Assembly (NCBI GenBank): GCA_026826555.1
Contig: JAKSZT010053837.1
Span: forward strand, 4,874,520-4,938,519
Direction of reading: 5' to 3'
Origin: Tolypeutes matacus
Taxonomy: Eukaryota > Chordata > Mammalia > Cingulata > Chlamyphoridae
Length of the DNA: 64,000 nt
Below are positions 24,801 through 36,084 of this stretch, one piece after another. A model generated the notes under the pieces. It was not told where the DNA came from and did not search any database. It saw only the letters and a list, made by a program, of their open reading frames with translations. The position numbers and the translations under genes were made by a program. How positions within the stretch are numbered: position 1 is the stretch's first letter; the number at the start of each line of letters is the position of its first letter.

Positions 24801-25440
24801 ATTGGCCAGCCAAGATAATGGCATTGTTCTCGGTAATGTGGAACTAGAATAAGAGATGCTTTTTCTAATAAAATATTATATGACTAATCTTTCTATATCT
24901 ACTTCAAATGTATTTGTTGTGTTCCCGCTTATAACCTCAATATTTCTCCAAGTCTTTAGTAAGTGACTCATCCATCCATTTAAAATTTAGTCTGTAATGT
25001 TCTAAAAAATTTTTTATTCTGTGGCCTTCCTACATATTACTATTTTGTATGATTTTTTAAAATATACTCTAAAGCCAATGGGCTCATCAAACATATTCTC
25101 AATGAAAATTTTCATGATTATAAGTATGTAGAATAAAATGAAAAAACTTCCTTTATGTCTCCATTCAGATTTTACTGCTCTCTTCAGAAATCACCACCCT
25201 TAGTAGTTTTCTTTATCCAGTTATGCACATGTATATTTTACGCATGCATGGGACCACATGCTCTTATCTACAAATTGCTTCTTTCTTCTTCCCCTTACAG
25301 TATCTTGGAGATCTTTATAATTCAGTAAATTCTGGCTGTAGACCAGTGAATCTTACAAAGTAATTTATCTGCTTCTAATATACAAAGAGACAGACAAAGG
25401 ATAAACATTTTCATTACCATAAGGAGAATTTTGAAGAGAA
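21800..25440. other. AT-rich intergenic DNA, mostly unique
   Basis: No coding exon or clear repeat. Stretches such as 24170-25000 look low in repeats and could include conserved non-coding DNA, which only alignment would show. Confidence 0.4.
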
Positions 25441-26133
25441 ACATGAGTCACTGGTCCTCTACCATTCAAAAACCTGGGGGCATACTTCACTAGATTTCAA
25501 AGTCTGAGAATCATTCTCAAGATGATAGTTTCTTCTTCCTGGGTCCTCATGGGGACCCACCCTTTCCATAGGCTTGCCCAATGGCAATTTTCTTGGTTCT
25601 ACCCTCATGAAGCATCTGGGTGGCAACCAAGCTCCAGACCTCATCCTCCAAGAACACTGGGATGATGGGGTAGAGTCTCAAGCCACTTAGTACAGTGAGA
25701 GGGAGGCAACATTCTCCCTGATCTCTGGCCTACAGCCTAACCATCTCAGACCAATGAGTTGATGATCTGGCCTTCCCTAATCCATGGGGGGCAGACCCAC
25801 TCCTCTTAGACCTATAGGGTGTCGACCTTGACCTCCCTAACCCTTGGGGAATGTGCTCTACCCTCCCTGTGCCCTGGGGTGGGAAAACTCTTCCTGCTCT
25901 TCTGGCTGGAACATCTACCCTCTTCAAATGCGGAGGCAAACTCACTCTCTCTGTACACATGAGTGGGGTCCCTCTCTTGGCCCAAGAAGATGTCTTAATT
26001 CCTGACCTCAGTTTCCGTGGTATTCCTCTTAAAGCCATTTCTCCTTCCATCTCCCCTCAATGTCCCTTTTAGTCCAGGATGACAGCAGTTTTGTTTATAT
26101 AGCTCTCTCAAGAAGCTTGTTGGTTTAGCATGC
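25440..26133 (-). pseudogene. ERV internal region, left part (split by the L1)
   Basis: Minus-strand sequence that would continue the retroviral internal region at 32363-33383 once the nested L1 and one of its target duplications are set aside. It has an open stretch (26050-25730) with basic and proline-rich wording but no domain I can name. Assignment rests mainly on adjacency and strand, so it is weaker than the LTR-proximal part. The left edge is uncertain. Confidence 0.4.
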
Positions 26134-26148
26134 AAGAAGCAGGGGCCC
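26134..26148 (+). repeat. Target site duplication, 5' copy
   Basis: aagaagcaggggccc, identical to 32348-32362, directly before the L1 5' end. Confidence 0.95.
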
Positions 26149-27280
26149 GGGACTTCCAGGAAGATGGCCGACTAGTAAGACACGGGAATCTCTTCTCCAG
26201 AAAAATAGCTAGAGGACAAGCTGAAACAGCCCTGAAAAAGATCTTCTAGGGTTTAGGTCAGCAGGTGAAGGCTACACACCACCCAGAGGAGAGAGGGACA
26301 GAAGAGGGAAATCGCGACTACAGAACTGTGAGTTGCAAGTAGCAGCTTCTGCTGCTGCCGGCACCCTCCCCCACACTCTTCAGAATTCTCAGGCCCCTGG
26401 GCCTGCGACCACAGACAAAGGGGGCTTCAGGGATCTGCCACTCCCGGAAAGGGGAGAGAGAGGGAACCAGCCTTAGGCTGACTCAGGTTCGGACCTGAAT
26501 TTTGGGCTGCAGAGCCCCATGGACCCTTCCACACGGCGGTTTGCCCTGGGAGCCTAGAAAGGACTGGAGAAATCCAACCCTCGCAACCTCCCTCTCTTCT
26601 AGCCTGGACTAATTGTTGAGGACACCATGGGACAGGGGAGAGAGAGCCTGGGGCTGACCCTGCTTTGGACTCCCGGGTTTGGTCTGCCCTGTCCCGAGAG
26701 CCCTTCCAGGCTGGATGGGGATGCGCCATTGTTTGCCTTGGAGCCTGCAAGGGGCTAAAGATATACAAACCTCCCAATCTCATCCTCTACTAACAGGGAC
26801 TGATTGTTGAGGATTCAGAAGGGAGTGGAAATATTTCCTAGCTGGGAAAAGGGGGGCGCTACGAGAGAAGTGTGGAGAACTGTCTCAGAAAGTTTGAATC
26901 ACAGGGCTCCTAGCATCCAGACAGGAAGCTCTATCACATTGGTCTGTTCTGTGTCACAACAAATACGCTCCGACCAGGCATTGAATTGAGAGCAGCCAAC
27001 AAGCGCCATCTCCTGGCAGACCAAGGAAGTACACATAAGAAAATTAATAAGTAAGAGAGTCTTTTCCTGGCCTCTATAGCCTCCCTGACCAAGGCCCTAG
27101 GAAACGACTCTACAACCAATTACTGGGTCCAGTGCCCAGTTTTGAGCAACCAGCAGAACAATCCTAACAATCAAGGTTGAGCCAAAAATCAAAGAGCGGT
27201 GGTAACTCACAGGCTCCTGCCACTAAAACTCCATAAAAGAGAAAGATATAGAGCATCTAAGTAAAATACAACCTAATGAG
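26149..27280 (+). promoter_or_regulatory. L1 5'UTR with YY1-type site
   Basis: About 1.13 kb between the target duplication and the ORF1 start, richer in GC than its surroundings. The sequence aagatggccg at 26161-26170 matches the YY1 site that sets the start of L1 transcription, at about the same offset (+13) as in human L1. No tandem monomers are seen. Confidence 0.8.
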
Positions 27281-28269
27281 ATGCCTAAGCACCAACAAAA
27301 AATTACTGGCCATACTAAGAAAATAGCACTCATGGCCCAAGAAAAGGAATATAGCAAAGTCCCAGAAGAGATTCAGAATTTGAGAGAACTAATCAGTGAG
27401 ATGAGCACACATTTCCAAAAGCAAATTAACGAGATGAAAGACAATATAGTTAAAGAGATCAATGACATCAAGAAGTCATTGCACGAAAGTAAAGAAGAAT
27501 TTGAAATCATGAACAGAAAGTAACGGAGTTCATGGGAATGAAAGACACAATAGTTGAAGTAAAAAATACATTTGAAGCATACAACAGCAGACTCGAAATG
27601 ATAGAAGAAAGAATAAGTGATACTGAAGACAGAGCAGCTAAAATTGAAGAGACAAAAGAACAGAGAGAGAAAAGAATGGAAAAAATTGAGAGGGGCTCAG
27701 AGAGTTGAATGACAACACAAAACGCAAGAACATACGTGTCATTGGAGTTCCAGAAGGAGAAGAGAAAGGAAAAGGGGCAGAAAGAGTATTTGAGGAAATA
27801 ATAGCTGAAAATTTCCCTACTCTCATGAAAGAAATGAACTTTCATGTCCAAGAAGCACACCATACCACCAATAGGAATAAATCCAAATAGACCTACGCCA
27901 AGACACATATTATTCAGAATGTCAAATGTAAAAGATAAAGAGAAAATGCTCAAAGCAGCAAGAGAGAAGCAAACGATCACGTACAAAGGACGTCCAGTAA
28001 GACTTTGTGCAGATTTCTCTTCAGAAACCATGGAGGCGAGAAGACAGTGGTATGATACAATTAGGAAACTGAAAGAGAAAAACTGCCAGCCGAGAATTCT
28101 TTACCCAGCAAAACTGTCCTTCAAATATGATGGTGAATATAAAGTATTCACAAACAAACAGAAACTAAGAGAGTTTGCAAAAAAGAACCCACCTTTGCAG
28201 GAAATATTAAAGGAAGCCTTAGAACCTGAAAGAAAAAGACAGGAGAGAGAGGCTTGGAGGAGAGTATAG
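27281..28269 (+). pseudogene. L1 ORF1 (RNA-binding protein), frameshifted
   Basis: ORF1 encodes the trimeric RNA chaperone of the L1 particle. The ATG at 27281 opens 80 codons of charged coiled-coil sequence and ends at TAA 27521-27523. The coding sense continues in a second frame (to about 27700), a third (27705 to about 27880, with the RRM start 'NIRVIGVPEGEE') and then back (27880-28269, C-terminal domain with 'ILYPAKLSF'). At least three indels, near 27520, 27695 and 27880, break it. Length and domain order match mammalian ORF1 (about 330 codons). Confidence 0.9.
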
Positions 28270-28350
28270 AAGAAAGAAAAGCAGAAAGGATAACCAAAAG
28301 AGTAAAAAGAGAGACTAAAACAAGATGACATATGAAAACCAAAGAATAAA

Positions 28351-31300
28351 ATGGAGGAAATAAATAGTGCATTTTCAGGAATATCATTGAATGTGAATGG
28401 ATTAAATTCCCCAACCAAAAGATACAGGCTGACAGAATGGATAAAAAAACATGAGCCATCCATATGCTGCTTACAAGAAACTCATCTCAGACCCAGGGAT
28501 ACAAACTGGCTGAAAGTAAAAGGTTGGAAAAAGATACTCCACGCGAATAGTAAACAGAAAAGAGCAGGGGTAGCTATACTAATATCAGACAAAACAGACT
28601 TCAAATGCAAAAAAGTGACAAGAGATGTGGAAGGCCATTATATATTAATAAAAGGGACAATCCTTCAGGAAGATATAACAGTCATAAATATCTATGCACC
28701 TAACCAGGGTGCCCCAAAATATATGAGACAAACTCTGGCAAAACTGAAGGGAGAAATAGACATTTCTACAATAATCGTTGGAGACTTCAACACCCCTCTC
28801 ACATCATTAGAAAGAACAACTAGACAGAAGATCAACAAGAAAAGAGGGAACTTGAACAATATGATAAACAAGTTAGACCTAACAGACATATACAGAACAC
28901 TGCATCCAAACTCAGCAGATTATACATTCTTCTCAAGTGCCCACGGATCTTTCTCCAGGATAGACCACATGTTAGGTCACAATACAGCTCTCAATAAATA
29001 TAAAAAGATTGAAATTTTACAAAGCACCTTCTCAGATCATAATGGAATGAAACTAGAAATCAATAACAGACCGGAAAAAAGTAAATTTGCAAATGTGTGG
29101 AGACTGAACAACACACTCCTAAATATTTGGTGGGTCAAAGAAGAAATTGCAAGTGAAATCAGTAAATATATTGAGACAAATGAAAATGAGAACACAGCGT
29201 ATCAAAACTTATGGGATACAGCGAAGGCAGTCTTGAGAGGGAAATTTATAGCCCTAAATGCCTATATTAAAAAACAAGAAAGAGCTAAACTCAAAGATTT
29301 AACTGAACAACTTGAGAAACTAGAAAAAGAACAGCAAACCAATCCCAAAGCAAGCAGAAGGAAAGAAATAATAAAGATTAGAGCAGAAATAAATGAAAAT
29401 GAGAACAGAAAAACAATAGAGAAAATCAACAAAACCAAAAGCTGGTTCTTTGAGAAGATCAATAACATTGACAAACCCCTCGCTAGACTAACAAAGAAAA
29501 AAAGAGAGAAGATGCAAATAAATACAATCAGAAATGAAAGGGGGGAAATTACAAATGACCTCACAGAAATAAAAAGAATCATAAGAGGATATTATGAGAA
29601 ACTATATGCCAACAAACTAGACAACCTGGATGAAATGGACAAATTTCTAGAAACTCATAACCAACCTACACTGACACAACAAGAAATACAAGAACTTAAC
29701 AAACCAATCACAATTAAGGAGATTGAATCCGTCATCAAAAATCTCCCAGCAAACTAAAGTCCAGGACCAGATGGCTTCACAGGTGAGTTCTACCAAGCAT
29801 TTCTAAAAGAATTAACACCAATCCTGTTTAAACTCTTCCAAAAAATTGAAGAGGAGGGAAAATTACCCAACATGTTTTATGAAGCCAACATCACCCTAAT
29901 ACCAAAGACAGATAAAGATTCCACAAGAAAAGAAAATTACAGACCAATCTCTCATGAACATAGATGCAAAAATTCTCAACAAAATAGTTGCAAATCGAAT
30001 CCAACAGCATATCAAAAGACTTATACATCATGACCAAGTGGGATTTATTCCTGGTATGCAAGGCTGGTTCAACATAAGAAAATCAATCAATGTAATACAC
30101 CACATTAACAAGTTGAAGGAAAAAAACCACACGATCATCTCAATAGATGCAGAGAAGGCATTCGACAAAATCCAACATCCTTTTTTGATAAAAATACTTC
30201 AAAAGATAGGAATAAAAGGGAAATTCCTCAATATGATAAAAGGCATATATGAAAAACCCACAGCCAACATCATACTCAATGGGGAAAGGTTGAAAGTTTT
30301 CCCCCTAAGATCAGGAACAAGACAAGGATGCCCACTGTCACCATTGTTATTCAACATTGTACTAGAAGTTCTAGCTAGGGCATTTAGACAAGACAAAAAA
30401 ATTAAAGGCATCCAAATAGGAAAAGAGGAAGTAAAACTCTCACTGTTTGAGGATGACATGATCCTGTATTTAGAAAATCCTGAAGTATCCACAACAAAGC
30501 TACTTGAACTAATAAATGAGTTCAGCAAAGTGGCAGGATATAAGATCAACATGCAAAAATCAGTAATGTTTTTGTACACTAGTACTGAACAATCTGAGGA
30601 GGAAATCAGGAAGAAAATTTCATTTTCAATAGCAACAAAAAGACACAAATACCTAGGAGTTAATTTAACCAAGGAAGTACAGGACCTATATGCAGAAAAC
30701 TACAAAACAATGCTAAAAGAAATTTTAAAAGACCTAAACAAATGGAAAGACATTCCGTGTTCATGGATTGGAAGAATAAATATTGTGAAGATGTCAATCT
30801 TGCCCAAACTGATTTATAGATTCAATGCAATACCAATCAAAATTCCAACAGCTTACTTTACAGAATTAGAGAAGGCAATTACCAAATTCATCTGGAAGGT
30901 TAAGTGTACCCAAATAGCCAAAAGTATTCTAAAAAAGAAGAGCAATGTGGGAGGAATTTCACTGCCTGACCTTGAAACATATTACAAAGTTACAGTGGTC
31001 AAAACAGCATGGTACTGGCATAAAGATAGACATATCGATCAGTGGAATAGAATTGAGAATCCAGAAATAAACCCTCACCTATACAGTCAACTGGTTTTTG
31101 ACAAACCTACCAAGAAAAAGCAGTCTCTTCAACAAATGGTGTTGGGAGAACTGGATATCTATAACCAAAAGAATGAAAGAGGACCCCTATCTCACCCCCT
31201 ATACAAGAATCAACTCAAAATGGATCAAAGATCTAAATATAAAAGCCAGGACCATAACACTGCTAGAAGAAAATGTAGGGAAACATCTTCAAGACCTTGT

Positions 31301-32151
31301 ATTAGGTGGTGGTTTCTTGGACTTCACACCCAAAGCACGTGCAACAAAAGAAAAAGTAGATAAATGGGACCTCCTCAAAATTAAACACTTTTGCACCTCA
31401 CAGGACTTTGTCAGAAGGGTGAAAAGGTAGCTGACTCAATGGGAAAAAATATTTGGAAATCACATATCTGATAAGGGTTTAATATCCAGGATATATAAAG
31501 AGATGTTACAGCTCAACAATAAAAAGACAAATGACCCAATTAAAAAATGGGCCAAAGGCTTGAATAGACATTTCTCCGAAGAAGAAATACAAATGGCAAA
31601 AAAACACATGAAGAAATGCTCAACATCACTCATGATTAGGGAAATGCAAATCAAAACTACAATGAGATATCATTTCACACCTATCAGAATGGCCACTATA
31701 AAAAAGACAGAACTAAAAGTGTTGGAGAGGATGAGGAGAGATAAGAACTCTTCTTCACTGTTGGTGGGAATGCAGGATGGTACAACCACTATGGAGGACT
31801 GTTTGGCAGTTCCTAAAGAAGTTGAATATAGACTTGCCACGTGACCCTGCAATACCACTACTGGGTATATACCCAGAAGAACTGAGAGCAGTAACACGAA
31901 CAGACATCTGCGCACCAATGTTCATAGCCACATTATTCATCATTGCCAAAAGTTGGAAACAGCCCAAGTGTCCATCAACAGATGAATGGATAAACAAACT
32001 GTGGTCTATTCACACGATGGAATATTATGCAGCAGTAAGAAGAAATGAAGTCATAAAGCATATGGCAACATGGATGAATCTGGAGGACATTATGTTGAGT
32101 GAAGGAAGCCAGACACAAAAGGACAAATACTGTGTGAATGCATTACTATGA
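28351..32151 (+). pseudogene. L1 ORF2 (endonuclease-reverse transcriptase), broken
   Basis: ORF2 encodes the enzyme that nicks target DNA and copies L1 RNA. The endonuclease part is open and has the key motifs (QETH, GDFNT, RIDHML, SDH). An in-frame TAA at 29755-29757 closes the first 468 codons where family members have Lys. A small deletion near 29950 shifts frame. The reverse transcriptase part (29954 to about 31110) holds '[15 protein letters not shown]' but its catalytic motif reads FEDD (30446-30457) instead of FADD. Another shift lies near 31115, a TAG at 31428-31430 and a further shift at 31715-31775. The C-terminus is intact to TGA at 32149-32151. Dead copy. Confidence 0.93.
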
Positions 32152-32347
32152 ACCAAATATATTGTTTGACTCACACACACTCAAAAACAAAAAAACAAAC
32201 AAAAAACAAAACAACAAAAAAATTTACATGTATCTATTACATTTAATTGAGAAATGTATATATTTATTCATCTGTGTTCACTTTTTAGTTTTTTATTGCT
32301 TATGTTTTCAATTATTAAATGTACAAAATAAAGTTTAAAAAAAAAAA
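32152..32347 (+). other. L1 3'UTR, AATAAA and poly(A) tail
   Basis: Short AT-rich 3'UTR with an A/C-rich run (about 32172-32222). AATAAA at 32327-32332 is followed 5 bases later by the A tail (32337-32349). No G-rich polypurine run. Confidence 0.85.
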
Positions 32348-32362
32348 AAGAAGCAGGGGCCC
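32348..32362 (+). repeat. Target site duplication, 3' copy
   Basis: aagaagcaggggccc, identical to 26134-26148; its first two A's merge with the poly(A) tail. Confidence 0.95.
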
Positions 32363-32730
32363 AAGCCATCAGACATTAAAACCTTCCACAAGTCTTTCCT
32401 GGATAAGGGCATTTTCAATTCTGATATAAAAGTTCCAAGTTTAGTTATGTTCTCAAATGGGGCACTATTGTCTGGGGGCTTGGTTTCCAGAGACTTGGAA
32501 TTCCCAGAATCAGTTTCTGGTTTCGTTGTATACGACAGTTCCGTTCTCAGCTTATCTCTCTCATCTAGCATTTTACTATAAGCTGCAAGGAGAAGCCAAG
32601 CCGCATTGTCCAAGTTTACTTTGGAAAGCTCTTCAGCTAAATGCCCAGGCTCATCATTTTCAAATTCTGCCTTCCATAAAACATTAGGAGTTAATTTTGC
32701 TAAGTTCTAGGCAACTTTAAAACACGGATT

Positions 32731-32966
32731 CTTGCACCCAAACCCAAGAACTGCAGTTTCTTGTAACAGCGGTTTAAACAGTGGTGCAAACAGCAAGCGA
32801 ATCTCGTCGCCTTTGGGAGGCTGTGCCGTGCCCCTCAGAGTGAATGTGGAGCTTCTACACCCTTGGAGAAAAAAAAAGAAAAAGAAAAAGAAGAAGAAAA
32901 AGAGAAAAAAAAGAAAAAGAAAAAGAAAAAAAAGAAAAAAGAAAAAAATAAAAAAATAAATAAAAA
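32731..32966 (+). mobile_element. Short retrocopy of unknown source, with A-rich tail
   Basis: About 140 bases of GC-balanced sequence (from 'cttgcacccaaacccaagaa' to 'tctacacccttggag') end in a long A-rich tail with AAAAAG and AAATA steps. Perfect 13-bp target duplications (taaaacacggatt) lie at 32718-32730 and 32967-32979. It has no A or B box, no AATAAA and no resemblance to L1 or the DAS-type SINEs. It may be a truncated mRNA copy or a small-RNA copy. Confidence 0.75.
32868..32966 (+). repeat. A-rich simple repeat (AAAAAG)n / (AAAT)n
   Basis: Expanded tail of the retrocopy at 32731, almost pure purine. Confidence 0.85.
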
Positions 32967-33270
32967 TAAAACACGGATTGCCTTTCCTCCAGTTTCCAAT
33001 AATAGTTTCATCATTTACTTCTAAGGCCTCATAAAATGTCTCTCTAATGTCCAGATTCCTACCAACAGTCTCTTCAAAGTACTCTAGGCCTTTTCTTTCA
33101 AACATCTCACAATTATTCCTTCTAAAGCCTTATCAAAAATAACTTTAGGCTCCATATTACTACCAATAGTATCTTCAAAGCAATCTAGGCCTTTTCCATC
33201 AAGCTTCTCACAATTCCTCCAAAAATACCCCTTACCCATTTATAAAACCATTCCAGCATTTTGGTAATTG

Positions 33271-33406
33271 CATAAGCATGATCCCACTTCTGGTACCAAA
33301 TTCTGTATTAGTCAGCCAAAGGGATGACTAATTCTTCTGGTACCAAATTACATAAGCATGACCCCACTTCTGGTACCAAATTCTGTATTACTCAGCCAAA
33401 GGGATG
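33271..33406. repeat. 80-bp tandem duplication over LTR end and primer site
   Basis: The block from 'cataagcatg' to 'ccaaagggatg' occurs at 33271-33326 and again at 33351-33406, exactly 80 bases apart, with a few substitutions. Each copy holds the last LTR bases and the adjoining primer-binding-site sequence. Confidence 0.9.
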
Positions 33407-33949
33407 GTGATGCATCATACCAGAAATTTGTTGGGTTTTATAAAGGGTATTTATTTGGTATAGAAGCTTACAGTCACAAGGCCATAAAGCATAAGTTACT
33501 TCCCTCACCAAAGTCTGTTGCCATGTGTTGGAGCAAGATGGTGGGCAATGTCTGCAAGGGTTCAGCCTTCCTCTTCCCCTTAAGGCTCCATGGTCCAGCT
33601 TCTTCCAATATCAGCTGTAGGCTGCGATAAGTCTCTTCTCTCTCCCGAGGTTCATTTCTCTCCAGGCTCAGCTATTCCATTCTCTCCACAAGATCAGCTG
33701 TAGACAATCAGGCTCTTTCTCTTCCTGGGGCCTCTGCCATGTCTATGGAGCTGTCTCTATTCCTCTCTGTTCTTCTCCTGTGTGTTTATTTCCCAAGGCT
33801 CCAGCATAAAAACTCCAATATTAATTTAATCAAGTAAAAGTGAAATCTCTGAATCTAATACAATTTAATATGCCCAGAGGAACAGACCAGTTTAAAAACA
33901 TAATCCAATATTTATTTTTGGAATTCATAAATAATATCAAACTGCTACA
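33384..33949 (-). mobile_element. ERV LTR, class III-like, minus strand
   Basis: On the minus strand it starts TGTAGCAGTTTGATATT and ends ctgagtaataca, giving TG...CA ends over 566 bases. 'aataaataccctttataaaa' near the 3' side supplies a polyadenylation signal. A related copy in opposite orientation is at 38451-39032. Internal sequence and a primer-binding site follow on the left. Confidence 0.8.
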
Positions 33950-34559
33950 TTGTTTATATCAGCTCTTATTTTTTTTCTAATGTGGTTTTCTATTTTTCCT
34001 ATTTAATTGGAAAATCTCTTTACATATTCTTATAATCTAATGCTTTATTGTATATGTTGCAAATATGTTCTCTCAGATTCTAATTTGCCTTTAAATGCTT
34101 TTCACAAATTTTACTTTTTTATAAAATTTGTAAATGTGGGTAAAGTATACATAATAATGCAGCAAAAATCAATATGCATAGAATATCAGTTTTCAAAACA
34201 AAATAGTATTACTTTTGAAAGCCCCTGTGTGCCCCTCTTCAATCCAGATCATCCTTCCTACCTCAAAGAAATACCTCACCAAATTTCAGGTTCATGATTC
34301 CCATGATTTGGCTCATGGTTTTATCAAATAGATTTCTCTTCTTAAAAAATATTTATTGAGTTTGGCTTATATTTAACTATATATGAGATCATAGTGATGT
34401 ACTTTCCTGCAACATGCATTTTTTATTCAAAATTTTATTCCTGAAATTCATCAGTGTTGCTGCTATAATTCATTCATTTTCACTGCAGCACAGCAGAATT
34501 TTTGCATGTTGTATGTTATTATAGCATAATGTATTTATCAGTGATGCTCTTGGCTTTTA

Positions 34560-34825
34560 GCTATTACCAACAGGCTGTGATGAACATTTTAAATTAATTA
34601 ATTAGCTATTAGAGACGTTGTAGGTTTACAGGAAAATCATGCAAAAAATTCAAAGTTCCCATATAACCACCACACACAGTTTTCCCTATTAACTCTTTGC
34701 ATTAGAGTGATACTTCTGTTAAAATTGATAAAACAATACTATAATTATACTATTAACTGTATTCCATAGATTACTGTGGTGAATATTTTTGAACATGTCT
34801 AATGGGGTATATGAACCAATATTTT
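34560..34825 (-). mobile_element. Old L1 3'UTR fragment
   Basis: 'gttgtaggtttacaggaaaatcatgc', 'aagttcccatataacc', 'gcattagagtgatacttctgtt' follow in the order of old L1 3'UTRs on the minus strand. A better preserved relative is at 41500-41870. Confidence 0.6.
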
Positions 34826-34834
34826 TCTAAGGTA

Positions 34835-35165
34835 ATGGTTCTCAGACTTTCTAGTCTTAGGGCCCCTTATAACCCTTAAAATTATTGAAGACATAAAAGA
34901 GCTTTTGTTTATATGGGTTATATCTATCAGTATTTACCAAATTAGAAATTAAAACTGAGGACTTTAAAAATATTTATTTGTTGATAGACCCTTATATGTC
35001 AATATAATAACATATTTAGAGGAAAATAAATTTATTTTTCAAAGACAAAAAATTAATGAGAAGTATGGTGGTGTTGTTTTACACTTTTGCTTATCTTTTA
35101 AACATTTGGCTTAATAGAAATCACCTGGATTATCATCTCTGCTTCTGCATTTGATCTATTAAAAT
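34835..35165. mobile_element. hAT-Charlie-like DNA transposon remnant
   Basis: 'ttctcagactttctagtctt', 'agggccccttataaccctt', 'agagcttttgtttatatggg', 'ttaccaaattagaaattaaaac' and 'ggcttaatagaaatcacctgg' are in the order of a common AT-rich placental hAT element. Confidence 0.7.
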
Positions 35166-35612
35166 ACGTTTTTTTTAATTTGCAATATATTAAGAAGACC
35201 CAGCCTCACAGATATGTCCTTAGAAAAGAGAGCATTTAATATCCTTTTCATATAATTGTAAAATCCTCTTTTGCTATTACCCCAAACTCTGTTTTTTAAT
35301 TGTCAGTTACAATGGGAACCTAAAACAATATCCATGAATTTTGATACTCTATAACATTAATATAACTGGTCCATTTTGCATTTTTAACATTTTACCCATG
35401 CATGATTTTGTAACATTGTACAATTCCATTGTACATTTGGAATATATTGGTTCACCAAGTCATGCAGAACTGCATGTTCAAATAGTGAATATTTCATTAC
35501 ACAACATCAAAAATTCAACATTTTAAGATCTCAAACCATTTTCATTAGAAAAATCTAAGTATTGAAAAGCTGTCCAGCTCACAGTAAAAAATGCAAATTT
35601 CAACATCTCTGG

Positions 35613-35640
35613 GTGCGCGCGTGCGTGTGTGTGTGTGTGG
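35613..35640. repeat. (GT)n / (GC) microsatellite
   Basis: gcgcgcgtgcgtgtgtgtgtgtgtgg, an alternating purine-pyrimidine run. Confidence 0.85.
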
Positions 35641-35759
35641 TAGAACTTGCAAAGCTCGTTCTAGTATTCCTTATTACTTTTTTTTTAGTGAAAAAAGTTT
35701 TCCTTTATTTTTAAAGAAGCTTTAGATTGCCAAAAGGTTACATCAAAAATATAGGGGAA

Positions 35760-36080
35760 GGCCCCGCGAGCAGGTGCGCTGTCAGGCCCTGCGAGCCATG
35801 CAACAAGATGACGACATAACAGGAGAGTGATACAAGGAACAGCCAAGATGAGACACACCAAAAAACCAGGAACTAAGGTGGTGCAGGCGGTAGGATGCCT
35901 CTCTTCCACATTGGAGGTTCCGAGGCTCGAATCCCAGTGAAGACAGGAGGAGGATGAGAAGAGAGGGCAGGAAACAGACACAGAGAGTTGCCCAGCGAAT
36001 GGACACAGAAACAGCAAAAATGGGGGGGGGTGTAAAAATGGATGAAAGTATAAATAAATAAATAAGTAAATCCTTTAAAA
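35760..36080 (+). mobile_element. Composite DAS-type SINE
   Basis: The tRNA-like head (ggtggtgcaggcggtaggat; B box ggctcgaatcc) lies in the middle at about 35877-35940. It is preceded by body-like sequence 'gatgacgacataacaggag' similar to that in the SINE at 18536, and followed by body and an 'aaataaataaataag' tail. Similar sequence on both sides ('atataggggaag' and 'gtataggggagg') looks like a decayed target duplication. Confidence 0.75.
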
Positions 36081-36084
36081 AATG

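Larger units (their letters stand above)
26149..32347 (+). mobile_element. Full-length LINE-1 retrotransposon (6.2 kb)
   Basis: Complete element: 5'UTR, ORF1, 81-bp spacer, ORF2, 3'UTR, AATAAA and poly(A), within perfect 15-bp target duplications. L1 copies itself by target-primed reverse transcription. Both ORFs are broken, so this copy is not autonomous, yet the full length and perfect duplications suggest a fairly recent insertion. It landed in an older endogenous retrovirus on the opposite strand. The 3'UTR is only about 196 bases and lacks the G-rich tract usual in L1 3'UTRs. Confidence 0.95.
32363..33383 (-). pseudogene. ERV internal region next to its LTR (gag-like)
   Basis: On the minus strand the LTR at 33949-33384 runs directly into 'gaatttggtaccagaagtgggatc', the type of tRNA primer-binding site used by ERVL/MaLR elements. 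Beyond it lie decayed open stretches with acidic, Leu-rich wording (32613-32340 on the minus strand is open over 90 codons, with 'LDERDKLRTEL'), probably gag. A foreign retro-insertion at 32731-32966 splits it, and the full-length L1 cuts it off at 32362. The family is not named; class III-like by the primer-binding site. Confidence 0.6.

Noticed and set aside
25730..26050. Independent minus-strand gene of 106 codons
   Set aside because: Basic, proline-rich open stretch in the position of the ERV internal region; no start context or domain, so treated as ERV remnant.
27507..28031. Minus-strand 174-codon frame inside the L1
   Set aside because: Reverse shadow of L1 ORF1; T-rich complement gives hydrophobic wording.
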